64,000 nt of DNA from Pasteurellaceae bacterium RH1A (GTDB lineage: Bacteria; Pseudomonadota; Gammaproteobacteria; Enterobacterales; Pasteurellaceae), in assembly GCA_012221805.1 (NCBI GenBank), contig CP015195.1, forward strand, positions 372,001 through 436,000, read 5' to 3'. Position numbers and translations under genes: made by a program. Below the pieces are notes generated by a model that saw nothing but the letters and a program-made list of their open reading frames with translations, had not been told where the DNA came from and did not search any database. Positions 31,440-41,006 of the stretch are shown piece after piece (within the stretch, counting starts at the first letter, position 1; every line of letters starts with the position of its first letter).

Positions 31440-32092
31440 TAGTCCTGATCCTGCTTGATTTGGCGGATGTAGAGATAAACCGTGTGGCGGGAGATGTCCA
31501 GCCTGTCGGCCACCTGATTGATGGCGTCTTTAATGTCGAAAATCCCCTTTTCATAGAGAGAGGCCACGATCTGGCGGTTCTTGTTATTGTTGGCCACCAG
31601 GCGGTCGTTGGTGATTTCCTCGATGGTGCGTTCAATGGTTTGGGCCACCAGATCTTCTACCGAGCTGGCGAAATTAACGCTATTTTCTTCCTCTTGCGGG
31701 GCAATAAAGGCCGCGATAAACTGGGACATAGGCACATCAAGGTTGATGTTAATGCAAAGCAGGCCGATGATGCGTTGGCGGCTGTTGCGAATGGCGATGG
31801 TGTTGGATTTCATCAAACCGTTGGACTTGGCCTTGGTAAAATAGGGCTTGGCCACGCTGTTGTTTTGGCTCATTTGGTGGAGTGAACGCAGGGCGCGGTC
31901 GGTAATGGGGGAGCCGATACGGCGGTTGGTATTATGCCCATTGGCGATATAGATGGCCGAATTTTCCAGGCTTTCGAGAGAGTGCAGCACGATTTCGCAG
32001 TGCTCGCCAAAGAGGGCGGCCAGGCCGTCCACCACAGGAATATAGGACTCGATAATGGCGTAGTCTTCAAGGGTAAAGGGTTGGGAATCCAT
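31439..32092 (-). CDS. YheO-like PAS/HTH transcriptional regulator
   Basis: A 217-aa predicted DNA-binding regulator. The N-terminal two-thirds is a YheO-type PAS-like sensor ([32 protein letters not shown], then [10 protein letters not shown]), and the C-terminal ~60 residues form a helix-turn-helix ([27 protein letters not shown]). The E. coli yheO gene also sits directly upstream of tusDCB, so context and sequence agree. The ligand and targets are unknown. Confidence 0.9.
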   Translation of the reverse strand: MDSQPFTLEDYAIIESYIPVVDGLAALFGEHCEIVLHSLESLENSAIYIANGHNTNRRIGSPITDRALRSLHQMSQNNSVAKPYFTKAKSNGLMKSNTIAIRNSRQRIIGLLCININLDVPMSQFIAAFIAPQEEENSVNFASSVEDLVAQTIERTIEEITNDRLVANNNKNRQIVASLYEKGIFDIKDAINQVADRLDISRHTVYLYIRQIKQDQD

Positions 32093-32135
32093 AAGTTTTA
32101 TCTTTTATTATTATTCTGGTGCTGATAAAGATAAA

Positions 32136-32159
32136 GGCACCAGCGTGGACGCTGGCGCC
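32136..32159. repeat. Single arm of the GGCACCAGCG palindrome family
   Basis: A 24-mer identical to the arm at 4218-4241, itself nearly palindromic. It sits between fkpA and the yheO-like gene and lacks a perfect partner, although GGTGCTGAT occurs just upstream. Confidence 0.8.
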
Positions 32160-32180
32160 ATCATACATATGAACGGCTGA

Positions 32181-32906
32181 TTACTTAGCCTTAAAATCCA
32201 ACAACTCAATCTCAAATTTCAGGGTTGAGTTAGGTGGGATCTTGCCGGCTGCACGGTTGCCGTAGGCCAGGGCTGGTGGCGCAACGATCTCCATTTTACC
32301 GCCTTTTTTCAGCATAGGAATGGCTTCGATCCAGGCTGGGATAAGCTGATTTAATTGAAACTCAATCGGCTCACCACGCTCGTAGGAGCTGTCGAACACC
32401 GTGCCATCGGTAAGGGTGCCCTTGTAGTGAACCTTGACCGTGTCAGTGGCTTTTGGTGACTCACCTTCGCCAGCCTTTTCAATTTTGTAGAGGAGGCCTG
32501 AGGAGCTTTTCTTCACGCCGGCTTGTTTTTCAAAGTCAGCACGGAACTTGTCGCCCTGGGCCATGGTGTTTTTAGCACGCTCTTCATCTAATTGCTTGCT
32601 TTTTTCTAGCAGGATCTTATCCAAACTTTCCAATTTAGCCTGAAGGGCATCCTTGTCTAGCTTTTCATTGCCCTTTAAGGCATCATCAATGCCCTTGAGT
32701 ACGCTGGCCTTATCATAAGAGAAGAGGTTTTTTTGCGACTCGATCACATCGTCAATGTTGTCCTTCATGCCTTGGCCCATCAAAATGCCCACGGCATAAG
32801 AGGCCTCTTCAATGTATTTGGCATCGACTTTGTCTGCTGCAACAGCAGATTGAGCCAGGACGCTGCCTGCAAACAGGGCAAGCACTGATAATTTTGCTTT
32901 TAACAT
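32181..32906 (-). CDS. fkpA: FKBP-type peptidyl-prolyl isomerase FkpA
   Basis: A periplasmic prolyl isomerase and chaperone. The 241-aa precursor starts with a signal peptide (MLKAKLSVLALFAGSVLAQSAVA). A helical dimerisation domain with lysine/glutamate-rich helices follows to about residue 130, then a C-terminal FKBP domain (VKVHYKGTLTDGTVFDSSYERGEP, WIEAIPMLKKGGK, ALAYGNRAAGKIPPNSTLKFEIELL). It lies upstream of the yheO-tus genes and divergent from slyX, the same neighbourhood as in E. coli. Confidence 0.95.
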   Translation of the reverse strand: MLKAKLSVLALFAGSVLAQSAVAADKVDAKYIEEASYAVGILMGQGMKDNIDDVIESQKNLFSYDKASVLKGIDDALKGNEKLDKDALQAKLESLDKILLEKSKQLDEERAKNTMAQGDKFRADFEKQAGVKKSSSGLLYKIEKAGEGESPKATDTVKVHYKGTLTDGTVFDSSYERGEPIEFQLNQLIPAWIEAIPMLKKGGKMEIVAPPALAYGNRAAGKIPPNSTLKFEIELLDFKAK

Positions 32907-32985
32907 AAAAATTCCTAATTGAGAGGTTTAAACCACAGGTTGAATAGGTTAAAGTGTATTCCTTTAAGATACAACCTTTTTTACC

Positions 32986-33210
32986 ATGAACCCACAAAAT
33001 TCCGCCCTTCTTGAGCGTATTACCGAGCTAGAAACCAAGCTGGCCTTCCAAGAATTTACTCTGGAGGAGCTTAATCAGGCCCTTATTGAGCAGCAGTTTG
33101 CCCTGGATAAGTTGCAACTGCAAGTCCGCCATTTGGCGGAAAAACTTTCAGGCATGAAGGGCAGCAACATCGCCTCAAGAGAGGAAGAAACCCCACCGCC
33201 GCATTATTAA
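32986..33210 (+). CDS. slyX: SlyX family protein
   Basis: A 74-aa, almost wholly coiled-coil protein ([29 protein letters not shown]) ending in the typical acidic/proline-rich EEETPPPHY. The function is unknown. In enterics slyX is next to slyD/fkpA, as here. It precedes a GST gene by 13 bp, probably in one transcript. Confidence 0.92.
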   Translation: MNPQNSALLERITELETKLAFQEFTLEELNQALIEQQFALDKLQLQVRHLAEKLSGMKGSNIASREEETPPPHY

Positions 33211-33223
33211 GCTAAGGAGCCTT

Positions 33224-33892
33224 ATGATTACCCTACACTTACTCGCCCAATCCCGAGCCTTACGCATTGTCTGGCTCTTGGAAGAGCTGGGCCTGGATTA
33301 CCAACTCAAGCAATACGCCCGAGACAGCCAAACCCTCTTGGCGCCTGATAGCCTCAAGCAGGTTCATCCACTGGGCAAGTCGCCCATCTTGCAAGATGGC
33401 GAGCAGGTGCTAACCGAAAGCGGCATGATCACCGATTATCTCATCAGCCGCTATGGCCAGCAGCTTATGCCTGAATATGGCTCGGCCGATTACTGGGCCT
33501 ATCAACGCTGGCTCCATTATGCCGAAGCCTCGCTCATGCCACTCTTGCTAATGAGTTTGGTCTTCCAACGGGTAGAAAGTTCCCCAATGCCCTTTTTTGT
33601 GCGGCCCATTGCCCGCAAAATCAGCGGCAGCGTTAAGCAGAGCTTCCTTCATCCGCAACTGGCCCTGCACTTGGCCCATGTGGAGCGGGAGCTGACAGGC
33701 AAAACATGGCTGATGGGCGAAAAGCTTTCAGGGGCGGATATAATGATGAGCTACCCCTTACAAGCTGCTCGCATGCGGCTGGATATGAGCCAATATCCGC
33801 AAATTGCCCGTTATCTAGCCCAAATTGAACAAGGAGCCGCCTACCAACGGGCGGTAGAAAAGGCGGGTGAGCCGCTGCTCAAGTTAAAATAG
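33224..33892 (+). CDS. Glutathione S-transferase family protein
   Basis: A 222-aa cytoplasmic protein. The thioredoxin-fold N terminus (MITLHLLAQSRALRIVWLLEELGLDY) has SRALR in place of a catalytic Ser/Cys-Pro motif. The cis-proline and glutathione-binding segments GKSPIL and LTESGMITDYLI are intact, and the helical C-terminal domain carries LSGADIMMSYPL. It starts after AAGGAGCCTT, probably translated from the slyX transcript. It is of the YfcF/YibF-like fungal/bacterial GST type. The substrate is unknown. Confidence 0.87.
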   Translation: MITLHLLAQSRALRIVWLLEELGLDYQLKQYARDSQTLLAPDSLKQVHPLGKSPILQDGEQVLTESGMITDYLISRYGQQLMPEYGSADYWAYQRWLHYAEASLMPLLLMSLVFQRVESSPMPFFVRPIARKISGSVKQSFLHPQLALHLAHVERELTGKTWLMGEKLSGADIMMSYPLQAARMRLDMSQYPQIARYLAQIEQGAAYQRAVEKAGEPLLKLK

Positions 33893-33897
33893 GGTAG

Positions 33898-33957
33898 CTC
33901 AAGCGGGGTAAATTGGCCCATTTTTTGCAAATTTTTCAAAAAAATTCCCCGCTTGTC
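33898..33957. repeat. Inverted uptake-signal-like pair
   Basis: TCAAGCGGGGTAAATTGGCCC...TTTTTTGCAAATTTTTC...CCCCGCTTGT: both cores are variants (GCGGGG instead of GCGGT) that still pair with each other, so the hairpin has been conserved while the core drifted. Confidence 0.65.
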
Positions 33958-33978
33958 TGGCCAGAGCGAGAAATCTGC

Positions 33979-34007
33979 TTGAACAGGCCCTAGGATCTCT
34001 GTATAAT
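33979..34007 (+). promoter_or_regulatory. rpmB-rpmG promoter
   Basis: TTGAAC (33979-33984), a 17-bp spacer and TATAAT (34002-34007). The start near 34014 gives a 114-nt 5' UTR. Confidence 0.85.
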
Positions 34008-34030
34008 TTCAGGTCTTTAAAACCGTAGTT

Positions 34031-34100
34031 AAGGTCGGGTAATACCTGACGAGGTAGTCGGAAGGCCAAGGCCCTGATAATCCGACCAATTAACTTAAGC
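34031..34100 (+). ncRNA. Structured 5' leader of rpmB (three-way junction), candidate ribosomal-protein autoregulatory element
   Basis: GGTCGG (34033-34038) pairs with CCGACC (34082-34087) and encloses two hairpins, TACC-TGACGA-GGTA and GGCC-AA-GGCC. A 14-bp palindrome ACTTAAGCTTAAGT follows at about 34092-34105. The element lies wholly inside the 5' UTR and ends about 25 bases before the ribosome site (TTGGAGAAG). The structure is seen by eye; the regulatory role is inferred. Confidence 0.55.
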
Positions 34101-34127
34101 TTAAGTAAATTTATTGGAGAAGTTCAA

Positions 34128-34364
34128 ATGTCTAGAGTCTGTCAAGTAACAGGCAAGCGTCCAGCAGTTGGTAACAACCGCTCACACGCAATGAATGCGA
34201 CCAAACGTCGCTTCCTACCAAACCTTCACACTCACCGTTTCTGGGTTGAGAGCGAAAACCGTTTCGTAACCTTACGCTTAACAGCCAAAGGTATGCGTAT
34301 TATTGATAAAAAAGGCATTGATGCAGTATTAGCTGAAATCCGTGCTCGTGGCGAAAAAATCTAA
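34128..34364 (+). CDS. rpmB: 50S ribosomal protein L28
   Basis: A 78-aa protein with the family start [21 protein letters not shown] and the [16 protein letters not shown] segment. It is a component of the large subunit. It is translated from a 114-nt structured leader and is followed 10 bp later by rpmG, the usual pair. Confidence 0.98.
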   Translation: MSRVCQVTGKRPAVGNNRSHAMNATKRRFLPNLHTHRFWVESENRFVTLRLTAKGMRIIDKKGIDAVLAEIRARGEKI

Positions 34365-34374
34365 GGAGCAGTAA

Positions 34375-34545
34375 ATGGCAGCTAAAGGTAATCGTGAGAA
34401 AATCCGTTTAGTTTCTACCGCAGAAACCGGTCACTTCTACACTACAACAAAAAACAAACGTAATATGCCAGAAAAAATGGAAATCAAAAAATTTGATCCA
34501 GTTGTGCGTAAACACGTTATCTACAAAGAAGCAAAAATCAAATAA
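34375..34545 (+). CDS. rpmG: 50S ribosomal protein L33
   Basis: A short gene of 56 codons starting at the ATG after AAGGAGCAGTAA. The product begins [22 protein letters not shown], continues through [19 protein letters not shown] and ends [10 protein letters not shown], the bacterial L33 sequence without the zinc-binding cysteines (the Zn-independent form). It is cotranscribed with rpmB and followed by a strong terminator. Confidence 0.97.
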   Translation: MAAKGNREKIRLVSTAETGHFYTTTKNKRNMPEKMEIKKFDPVVRKHVIYKEAKIK

Positions 34546-34565
34546 TCTGTTTCTGCGTAATTCAA

Positions 34566-34590
34566 AACCCAGCCAAGGCTGGGTTTTTTC
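34566..34590 (+). terminator. rpmB-rpmG terminator
   Basis: AACCCAGCC and GGCTGGGTT pair around AA and are followed by TTTT. Confidence 0.92.
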
Positions 34591-34599
34591 TTATCCTGT

Positions 34600-34740
34600 T
34601 TTGGCTGTGGGTAACGAGTTACCCACGGTTAAATATAAAGATTCTCCTTTGGGGAATGATCATTCTTATTCTCGACCTTTGCCCCAAAGGGGCAAGTTTA
34701 TGCTTAACCTAGGGTCACTTTGTTACCCTAGGGAATAAAT
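34600..34740. repeat. Palindromic elements between rpmG and the nucleotidase gene
   Basis: CTGTGGGTAACGAGTTACCCACGG (near 34602-34626) and CCTAGGGTCACTTTGTTACCCTAGG (near 34709-34734) are two hairpin-forming palindromes. A version of the second, CCTAGGGTAA-ACG-TTACCCTAGG, recurs near 42248-42270, so this is a dispersed family. A 81-codon open frame crossing the region has no support. Confidence 0.6.
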
Positions 34741-34802
34741 GACGAGCTAGATCATCATTTCTCTCCTATTGTATGTTCTCTAACCAACATTCTTTGAGCG
34801 AT

Positions 34803-34812
34803 TTGCTATAAT
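34803..34812 (+). promoter_or_regulatory. Extended -10 promoter of the 5'-nucleotidase gene
   Basis: TTGCTATAAT at 34803-34812 is an extended -10 (TGC + TATAAT). The -35 is weak. The start would lie near 34819, followed by TGAGGAAATC as ribosome site. Confidence 0.6.
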
Positions 34813-34842
34813 TGCTGCCCAATTCATTCTTGAGGAAATCTT

Positions 34843-36504
34843 ATGAAAAAACTACTGACCTCCCTTTTTGTCCTGTCTGCGGTTAGCTTGGCTGTCGCCA
34901 AAGAAGTGAATGTGAAATTCTTAGGCACATCAGATGTGCACGGCCGGATTGTGCCTTGGAGCTATGGGGCAGACGTGGAAGATAAGTCTGGATCTTACGC
35001 CCAAATTAAAACCTATGTGGACAGCGTTCGTAAGGAACACAAAAACGTGGTTTTAGTTGATATTGGTGATGCCATTCAAGACAACCAAGTGGAAGTCTTT
35101 GCCAAAACACCAGAGTATGCCAAAGACAACCCTGTGCCGAAAGTGCTGAATGCCATGGATTACGATATTTTCATTCTAGGCAACCACGAATTTAACTTTG
35201 GTATGCCGGCCTTAGATGCCATTTTGGAAGACATTAAGGCTCAAAAAATCACAGCCAATTTCTACTATAATGATGGCAGGCGCTACCTGGAGCCAACCAC
35301 CATTATCAAAAGAGAAGGCGTAAAAATTGGAGTGATCGGCTTGACCACGCCAATGTCTGCCACTTTTGAAGCCGACACTGGCCATTTAAAGGATATGAAA
35401 TTTAGCTCCCCAATTGAGGAAACCAAGGTCCAAATTGCTGCCCTAAAAAAACAAGGGGTGGATGCCATCGTCGTTCTCGCCCATATGGGGATTGAAAACG
35501 AAAACAATATTCCTGATACGGGTGTGGAAGATTTAGTCAATGCTGTGGACGGGATTGATGTGATCATCGCCGGCCATATGCACAAAAATGTGCCGGCAGA
35601 AACCATCAAAAACACCCTGATTACCGAGCCACATCGCTACGGCACTGTCGTGTCTGAAGTCGATCTGACCTTTGATGTGGATGAAAAAGGTAAGGTTAAG
35701 TTGCTATCTAAAACCGCCAAAACGGTGCCTGTTAAGGATCTGGCAAGCGACCCTGTGATCGAAGAAATTTACAAGCCTTATCATGAAGAACTCCGCCGTT
35801 TAAATAATGTGGTGATTGGCCAAACGGTCAATGAAATGGTGCCTCAAGGCAAAAATCACGGGGTATCGATTGCCTTCTCCCAGGACACGGGGTTGTCCTC
35901 CTACATCAATGATGTACAACAACATTATAGCGGGGCGGATGTCGTTTCTTTTGCCTTCGACCATGAAAAGGTCCGCCAAGACCAGGGCGAGATTAAGAAG
36001 AAAGATGTTATCTACAACTACCGCTATGCAGGCGGCGATGTCACCGTCTATGAAATGAGCGGCAAACAACTCAAAACCTATATGGAATGGTCGGCCGACT
36101 ACTTCGACACCATCCAACCAGGCGACAAGGACTACCGCTACAATGCTGAACGCAAGAAATCCAAATATGTGACCTTTGATATTTTTGGCGGTGTGAGCTA
36201 TAAGATCGACCTACGTAACCCAAGCGGCAGCAAGATTGTTGATTTAAGCCTAGCCGATGGCACAAAAGTGACTGATGAGATGAAGCTCAAGGTGGGCATG
36301 AACTCCTACCGCTTCAATCAGCTGGTGCGTAAGGGCGGCGTGCTAGAAGGCCAGCAAATTCCTGTTGTATGGGAGTCTAAAGTGGCCATGGGCCAGGAAC
36401 AAGGCACCATCCAAAATATGATGATCGACTACCTGACCAATGTGAAAGCCGGCAAGATTGAGGGTAAATCCCATAATCGCTGGGCTATTGTGGGTTTGGA
36501 TTAA
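34843..36504 (+). CDS. Periplasmic 5'-nucleotidase / cyclic phosphodiesterase family protein
   Basis: A 553-aa exported metallophosphatase. The signal peptide is MKKLLTSLFVLSAVSLAVA. The N-terminal calcineurin-like domain holds the metal ligands in GTSDVHGRI, DIGDAIQDNQ, LGNHEFNFG, VLAHMG and AGHMHK. The C-terminal 5'-nucleotidase domain (about residues 330-530) contains the substrate-pocket segment NYRYAGGDVTVYEMSG. Members (UshA, YfkN, CpdB relatives) hydrolyse nucleotides, UDP-sugars or cyclic nucleotides. In Pasteurellaceae such enzymes can feed NAD/nucleoside salvage. The exact substrate is not decidable from sequence. Confidence 0.88.
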   Translation: MKKLLTSLFVLSAVSLAVAKEVNVKFLGTSDVHGRIVPWSYGADVEDKSGSYAQIKTYVDSVRKEHKNVVLVDIGDAIQDNQVEVFAKTPEYAKDNPVPKVLNAMDYDIFILGNHEFNFGMPALDAILEDIKAQKITANFYYNDGRRYLEPTTIIKREGVKIGVIGLTTPMSATFEADTGHLKDMKFSSPIEETKVQIAALKKQGVDAIVVLAHMGIENENNIPDTGVEDLVNAVDGIDVIIAGHMHKNVPAETIKNTLITEPHRYGTVVSEVDLTFDVDEKGKVKLLSKTAKTVPVKDLASDPVIEEIYKPYHEELRRLNNVVIGQTVNEMVPQGKNHGVSIAFSQDTGLSSYINDVQQHYSGADVVSFAFDHEKVRQDQGEIKKKDVIYNYRYAGGDVTVYEMSGKQLKTYMEWSADYFDTIQPGDKDYRYNAERKKSKYVTFDIFGGVSYKIDLRNPSGSKIVDLSLADGTKVTDEMKLKVGMNSYRFNQLVRKGGVLEGQQIPVVWESKVAMGQEQGTIQNMMIDYLTNVKAGKIEGKSHNRWAIVGLD

Positions 36505-36513
36505 AAAATAGAT

Positions 36514-36537
36514 AAGGGCGGATTTCCGCCCTTTTTT
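36514..36537. terminator. Bidirectional terminator, nucleotidase gene and mutS
   Basis: AAGGGCGGA and TCCGCCCTT pair around TT, followed by a T run that overlaps the mutS stop codon. Confidence 0.9.
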
Positions 36538-39129
36538 AGTTTATAAGCCCCTTCAAGTGATACAAAGCCTCCAATGCCTGCTTAGGCGTGAGCTCATCAG
36601 GGTTGATATCCTTAAGTGCCTGCAAAATTGCAAAATTTTCCTGACTTTTAACCGCTTGCTCAGGTTCTTCTTGCACCTCTGCAAACAAACTTTCCTGCGG
36701 GTGTTTGGTTAGATCGGCCGTTTGCACCGAAATGGCCTCCAACTGCACCAATTTCTGCTTGGCCAGGCTAACCACCTGTTTAGGCACGCCGGCTAAGGCT
36801 GCTACGGCCAGGCCGTAGCTCTTGCTGGCCGCCCCTTCTTCTACCGTGTGCATAAAGACAATGCTGTCCTTGTGTTCACGGGCATCCAAATGCACGTTGG
36901 CCACGCCCTTGAGCTGGCTAGGCAGGCTGGTGAGCTCGAAATAGTGGGTGGCAAAGAGGGTCAGCGACTGGATCTTCTTGGCCAGCCATTCGGCACAGGC
37001 CCAGGCCAGCGATAGACCATCATAGGTGGAGGTTCCCCGCCCGATTTCATCAATTAAGACCAGACTATTTTCCGTGGCCTGATGTAGGATGTTAGCCATT
37101 TCAGTCATTTCTACCATAAAGGTAGAACGGCCGGAAGCCAGGTCATCGCTGGCCCCGATTCGGGTGAAGATCCGATCAAGGGGGCCGATTTCGGCACTTT
37201 CGGCCGGCACAAAGCTGCCCATATAGGCCATGAGGCTAATCAGGGCAATCTGCCGCATATAGGTACTCTTACCGCCCATATTAGGGCCAGTAACCACTAG
37301 CAAGTGGCGTTGGGGGTCAGGTAAACCGGGTTGGCCATAAAGGGGGTTTTGAGTACCTGTTCCACAACTGGGTGGCGGCCGGACTTGATGTTGATGCCCC
37401 GCTGAGGGCTGAAGGTCGGGCAAGTCAGGTTGAGGTTTTCCGCCCGCTCGGCCAGGTTGGTCAGTACGTCTAATTCAGCCAAGATCAGGCTGGCATGCTG
37501 TAGCTGGCCCAAGCATGGCAGGAGCTGGTCGAAGAGTTCCTCATAGAGCTGCTTTTCCAGGGCCAGTGAAGCTCCCTTGGCTTTCAGCACCTTGTCCTCA
37601 TAGGTTTTAAGCTCTGGAATGATGTAGCGTTCAGCATTTTTCAGGGTCTGGCGGCGGACATAGTGAATAGGAGCCCGGTGGGCCTGGCCCTGGCTGATCT
37701 GAATATAGTAGCCGTGCACCGCATTAAAGCCGATCTTAAGGGTATCAATCCCCGTGGCCTGCCGTTCCCGCTCCTCTAAGTCCTCCAGGTATTTGGTGGC
37801 CCCTTCAGCCAGGGATCGCCATTCGTCTAGCTCCGCATGATAACCTGGGGCAATCACGCCTCCGTCCCGAATGAGTTGCGGGGGGCTATCGATAATAGCT
37901 CGTTCTAAGAGGTCGTGCAGATCACTGAAGTCCCCCATGGCTACCAGTCTCTCACTTAAACAAGCGGGCTGGTTTTGGCATAAATTTGCAAGTGCAGGGA
38001 TCTGGGCTAGGGCTGTCCGCAGGCGGGTTAAGTCCCGAGGGCGGCCCGTTCTCAGGGCAACCCGGGCCAGGATCCGCTCCATATCGCCTACCTGTTGCAA
38101 GAGGGGCTGAAGGTCGCAAACCAGATCCGCTTGCAGGATGGCCTTGATGGTTTGCTGACGTTGGGTCAGGCGGTTGAGATCACGAATGGGCTGGTGGATC
38201 CAGCGTTTGAGCAGGCGGCTACCCATAGGGGTTACGCACTTGTCCAAGACCGAGGCCAGGGTATTTTCCGTGCCACCGGCCAGGTTCTGGGTCAGCTCCA
38301 GATTACGGCGGGTGGCAGCATCCAGCAGGACGGTATCGCTGTTTTGGGAAAGATGAATGCTGTTGATATGGGGCAGGGCGGTGCGTTGGGTTTCCTGGGC
38401 ATAGTGGAGCACGCAGCCAGCCGCACAGAGGGCCACCACCGCCTTTTCCACCCCGAACCCCGTCAGGTTTTGTGTACCAAATTGGCGGTTGAGCAGGTTA
38501 ATAGCCGTGACCAACTCAAACTCCCAAACAGGCCGGCGGCGTAGACCCTTGTAGCCTTCCAGCAGGCCCATGTGGGCGAAGTCCTCTGGGTAGAGGATTT
38601 CGGCTGGTTGCAGGCGTTGCAGTTCAGAGGCCAGGCTTTCTGGGCTAGGCAGTTCAGAGATAAGAAAACGGCCCGAGGTCATATCCAGGCTGGCCAGGGC
38701 CAGGGTGGATTTTTCAGCATAAACCGCTGTTACCAAATTATCCTGACGTTCGGGCAGAAGGGCCTCATCACTGACCGTGCCCGGGGTCACAATCCGCACC
38801 ACCTTGCGTTCCACCGGCCCCTTGCTGGTGGCCGGGTCGCCGATCTGCTCACAGATGGCCACCGATACACCCAAATTGACCAATTTAGCCAAATAGCCTT
38901 CAACTGAATGATAGGGCACGCCGGCCATGGGAATGGGCTCGCCAGCGGAAGATCCCCGCTTGGTCAGGGTCAAGTCCAGCAGGGCAGAGGCCCGTTTGGC
39001 ATCCTCATAGAAAAGCTCATAGAAGTCGCCCATGCGGTAAAAGAGCAGAACATCAGGATTTTCAGCCTTAATCTTGAGGTATTGGGCCATCATGGGGGTG
39101 TGGTTGGAATATTGTGACGGGTCAGCCAT
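36536..39129 (-). pseudogene. mutS: DNA mismatch repair protein MutS, interrupted by a 1-base frameshift
   Basis: MutS recognises mismatches and starts methyl-directed repair. The N-terminal part (start taken at 39129, [14 protein letters not shown]; an upstream ATG at 39153 is possible) covers the mismatch-binding domain with the [11 protein letters not shown]he-X-Glu motif, the connector and the core. It breaks off after [15 protein letters not shown] at a TAG near 37300. The ATPase part continues in another frame as [22 protein letters not shown] (Walker A), then [12 protein letters not shown] (Walker B) and the dimerisation end. Restoring one C in the five-C tract at 37312-37316 (G on the plus strand) joins the frames into a normal-length protein. 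It is either a real inactivating slip or a sequencing error. Confidence 0.92.
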
Positions 39130-39292
39130 GCTTATTTTGCGGTTAGAAATCAAGGCCGATAGTGTAGAGCAAAACGAAAGCGGTTAAAAGTGGCAATTTT
39201 TTTGCAAAAGTTTGGCCTAGATCGCATTTTTATTTGCATAACTTTGCTAAAATTTACACAGTAACATTTTTTAGGTATTTATGGAGACATTT

Positions 39293-40945
39293 ATGAGTGA
39301 AATTGCACTCACGGTCAGCCTCTTGTCCTTGGTGGCCGTGCTAGGTTTGTGGATAGGACATATCAAAATTCGGGGCGTTAGCTTAGGGATTGGTGGCGTG
39401 CTCTTTGGCGGCCTGATTGTGTCGCATTTTATGGGCCAGTTTGGGGTCAGCCTGGATGCCCACACCCTGCACTTTATTCAAGAGTTCGGCCTAATCCTCT
39501 TTGTTTATACCATCGGGATCCAGGTCGGCCCGGGCTTTTTTGCTTCTTTACGCCATTCGGGCCTCAAACTTAACGGCTTTGCCATGCTGATTGTGGCCCT
39601 CAGCGGCCTTTTGGTTATTGCCTTACACAAGCTCTTTGATGTGCCTCTGCCTGTTATTCTGGGCATCTTTTCTGGTGCGGTCACCAATACGCCATCCCTG
39701 GGTGCAGGCCAACAGGTCTTGGCCGAATTGGGCAGCGATACGGCCGTGATGGGCATGAGCTATGCCATTGCCTATCCTTTTGGGATCATCGGTATCCTGC
39801 TGACCATGTGGCTGGTGCGGGTAGTGCTCAAAATCAATGTGGACAAGGAAGCCGAGGCCTTTGAGCAAACCCAGCATCGCACCCAGGCCCTGAGCACCCT
39901 AAGCGTGCGTTTAACCAATGCCAACCTCAATAACCTCATGCTGCGGGATTTGCCGGGGTTTGAACACCACGATGTGGTCTATTCCCGCCTTAAGCGGGGC
40001 GAGGAATGGTTAGTGCCTAAAATTGATACCGTCCTGCAAATTGGCGATATTTTGCACTTGGTTGGAGAGGCCAAAAACCTACGTAAGATGCAACTGGTGC
40101 TGGGCGAAGAGGTAAACACCACCTCCGTTTCTAATAATAAGGAAACCTACTTCCGCTCTGAGCGGGCCATTGTGACCAATGAAAAGGTTTTTGGCAAAAA
40201 AATCCGCCAGCTTATGCTCAAGGGCAAATATGATGTGGTGATTTCCCGCCTCAACCGTGCGGGCGTAGAGTTGGTGCCAACAGGGGAAATGACCCTGCAA
40301 TTTGGTGACGTGCTCCACTTAGTTGGCCGTAAGGAGGACATTGAAACGGTAATGGGGATTATCGGCAATGCCAAACAAAAATTGCAACAGGTCCAAATGT
40401 TGCCGATTTTTATCGGGATTGGCCTGGGCGTGCTTTTTGGCTCTATTCCTGTTTATATTCCAGGCTTCCCGGTTGCCCTCAAACTGGGCCTGGCGGGTGG
40501 GCCTTTGGTCATTGCCCTTATCTTGGCTCGAATTGGTAGTTTCCGCAAACTCTACTGGTTTATGCCGCCGAGTGCCAACCTGGCCTTACGAGAAATCGGG
40601 ATTGTGCTCTTCTTGGCCGTGGTCGGCCTTAAATCGGGTGGCCAGTTCCTAGAAACCTTGCTCAGCCCTGAAGGGATGTCTTGGATCTTTTACGGTGCGC
40701 TGATTACCTTCCTGCCCCTGGCCATTACCGGCATTGTAGCCCGTGTCTATGGCAAGATGAACTACCTTTCCCTCTGCGGCCTCTTGGCCGGCTCCATGAC
40801 CGACCCGCCAGCCCTAGCCTTTGCCAACAGCATTAAAGAGGGCAACGGGGCGGCGGCACTTTCTTATGCCACGGTTTACCCACTGGTTATGTTCCTAAGG
40901 ATTATCCTGCCGCAGCTCTTAGCCATTTTGCTCTGGGTTGCCTAG
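39293..40945 (+). CDS. yidE: YidE-type transporter of the aspartate:alanine exchanger family
   Basis: A 550-aa membrane protein of the AAE family. I prefer the ATG at 39293 ([11 protein letters not shown]) over 39281 because GGAGACATTT is then the ribosome site and it matches E. coli YidE from memory. There are two blocks of hydrophobic helices (GSCGQ-like [15 protein letters not shown] in the first and [12 protein letters not shown] in the second, the paired re-entrant motifs of the family). They flank two cytoplasmic RCK_C (TrkA-C) domains at about residues 190-370. The substrate is unknown. It is monocistronic, followed by a hairpin made of uptake-signal cores. Confidence 0.9.
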   Translation: MSEIALTVSLLSLVAVLGLWIGHIKIRGVSLGIGGVLFGGLIVSHFMGQFGVSLDAHTLHFIQEFGLILFVYTIGIQVGPGFFASLRHSGLKLNGFAMLIVALSGLLVIALHKLFDVPLPVILGIFSGAVTNTPSLGAGQQVLAELGSDTAVMGMSYAIAYPFGIIGILLTMWLVRVVLKINVDKEAEAFEQTQHRTQALSTLSVRLTNANLNNLMLRDLPGFEHHDVVYSRLKRGEEWLVPKIDTVLQIGDILHLVGEAKNLRKMQLVLGEEVNTTSVSNNKETYFRSERAIVTNEKVFGKKIRQLMLKGKYDVVISRLNRAGVELVPTGEMTLQFGDVLHLVGRKEDIETVMGIIGNAKQKLQQVQMLPIFIGIGLGVLFGSIPVYIPGFPVALKLGLAGGPLVIALILARIGSFRKLYWFMPPSANLALREIGIVLFLAVVGLKSGGQFLETLLSPEGMSWIFYGALITFLPLAITGIVARVYGKMNYLSLCGLLAGSMTDPPALAFANSIKEGNGAAALSYATVYPLVMFLRIILPQLLAILLWVA

Positions 40946-40947
40946 GC

Positions 40948-40976
40948 AAACAAGCGGGTGAAAACCCGCTTGTTTT
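40948..40976 (+). terminator. Terminator built from two uptake-signal cores
   Basis: AAACAAGCGGGT and ACCCGCTTGTTT pair perfectly (12 bp) around a GAAA tetraloop and run into TTTT, three bases after the yidE stop codon. Confidence 0.85.
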
Positions 40977-41006
40977 GCAAATTTTGCCTGTAAATAGACC
41001 CCTTGT

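Noticed and set aside
34493..34738. 81-codon frame overlapping the end of rpmG
   Set aside because: It runs through a terminator and palindromes; the true gene in the region is rpmG at 34375-34545.
37297..37423. Two separate mutS genes from the two overlapping frames
   Set aside because: The second frame's start lies in sequence that translates to nonsense before the family match, so this is one gene with a frameshift.
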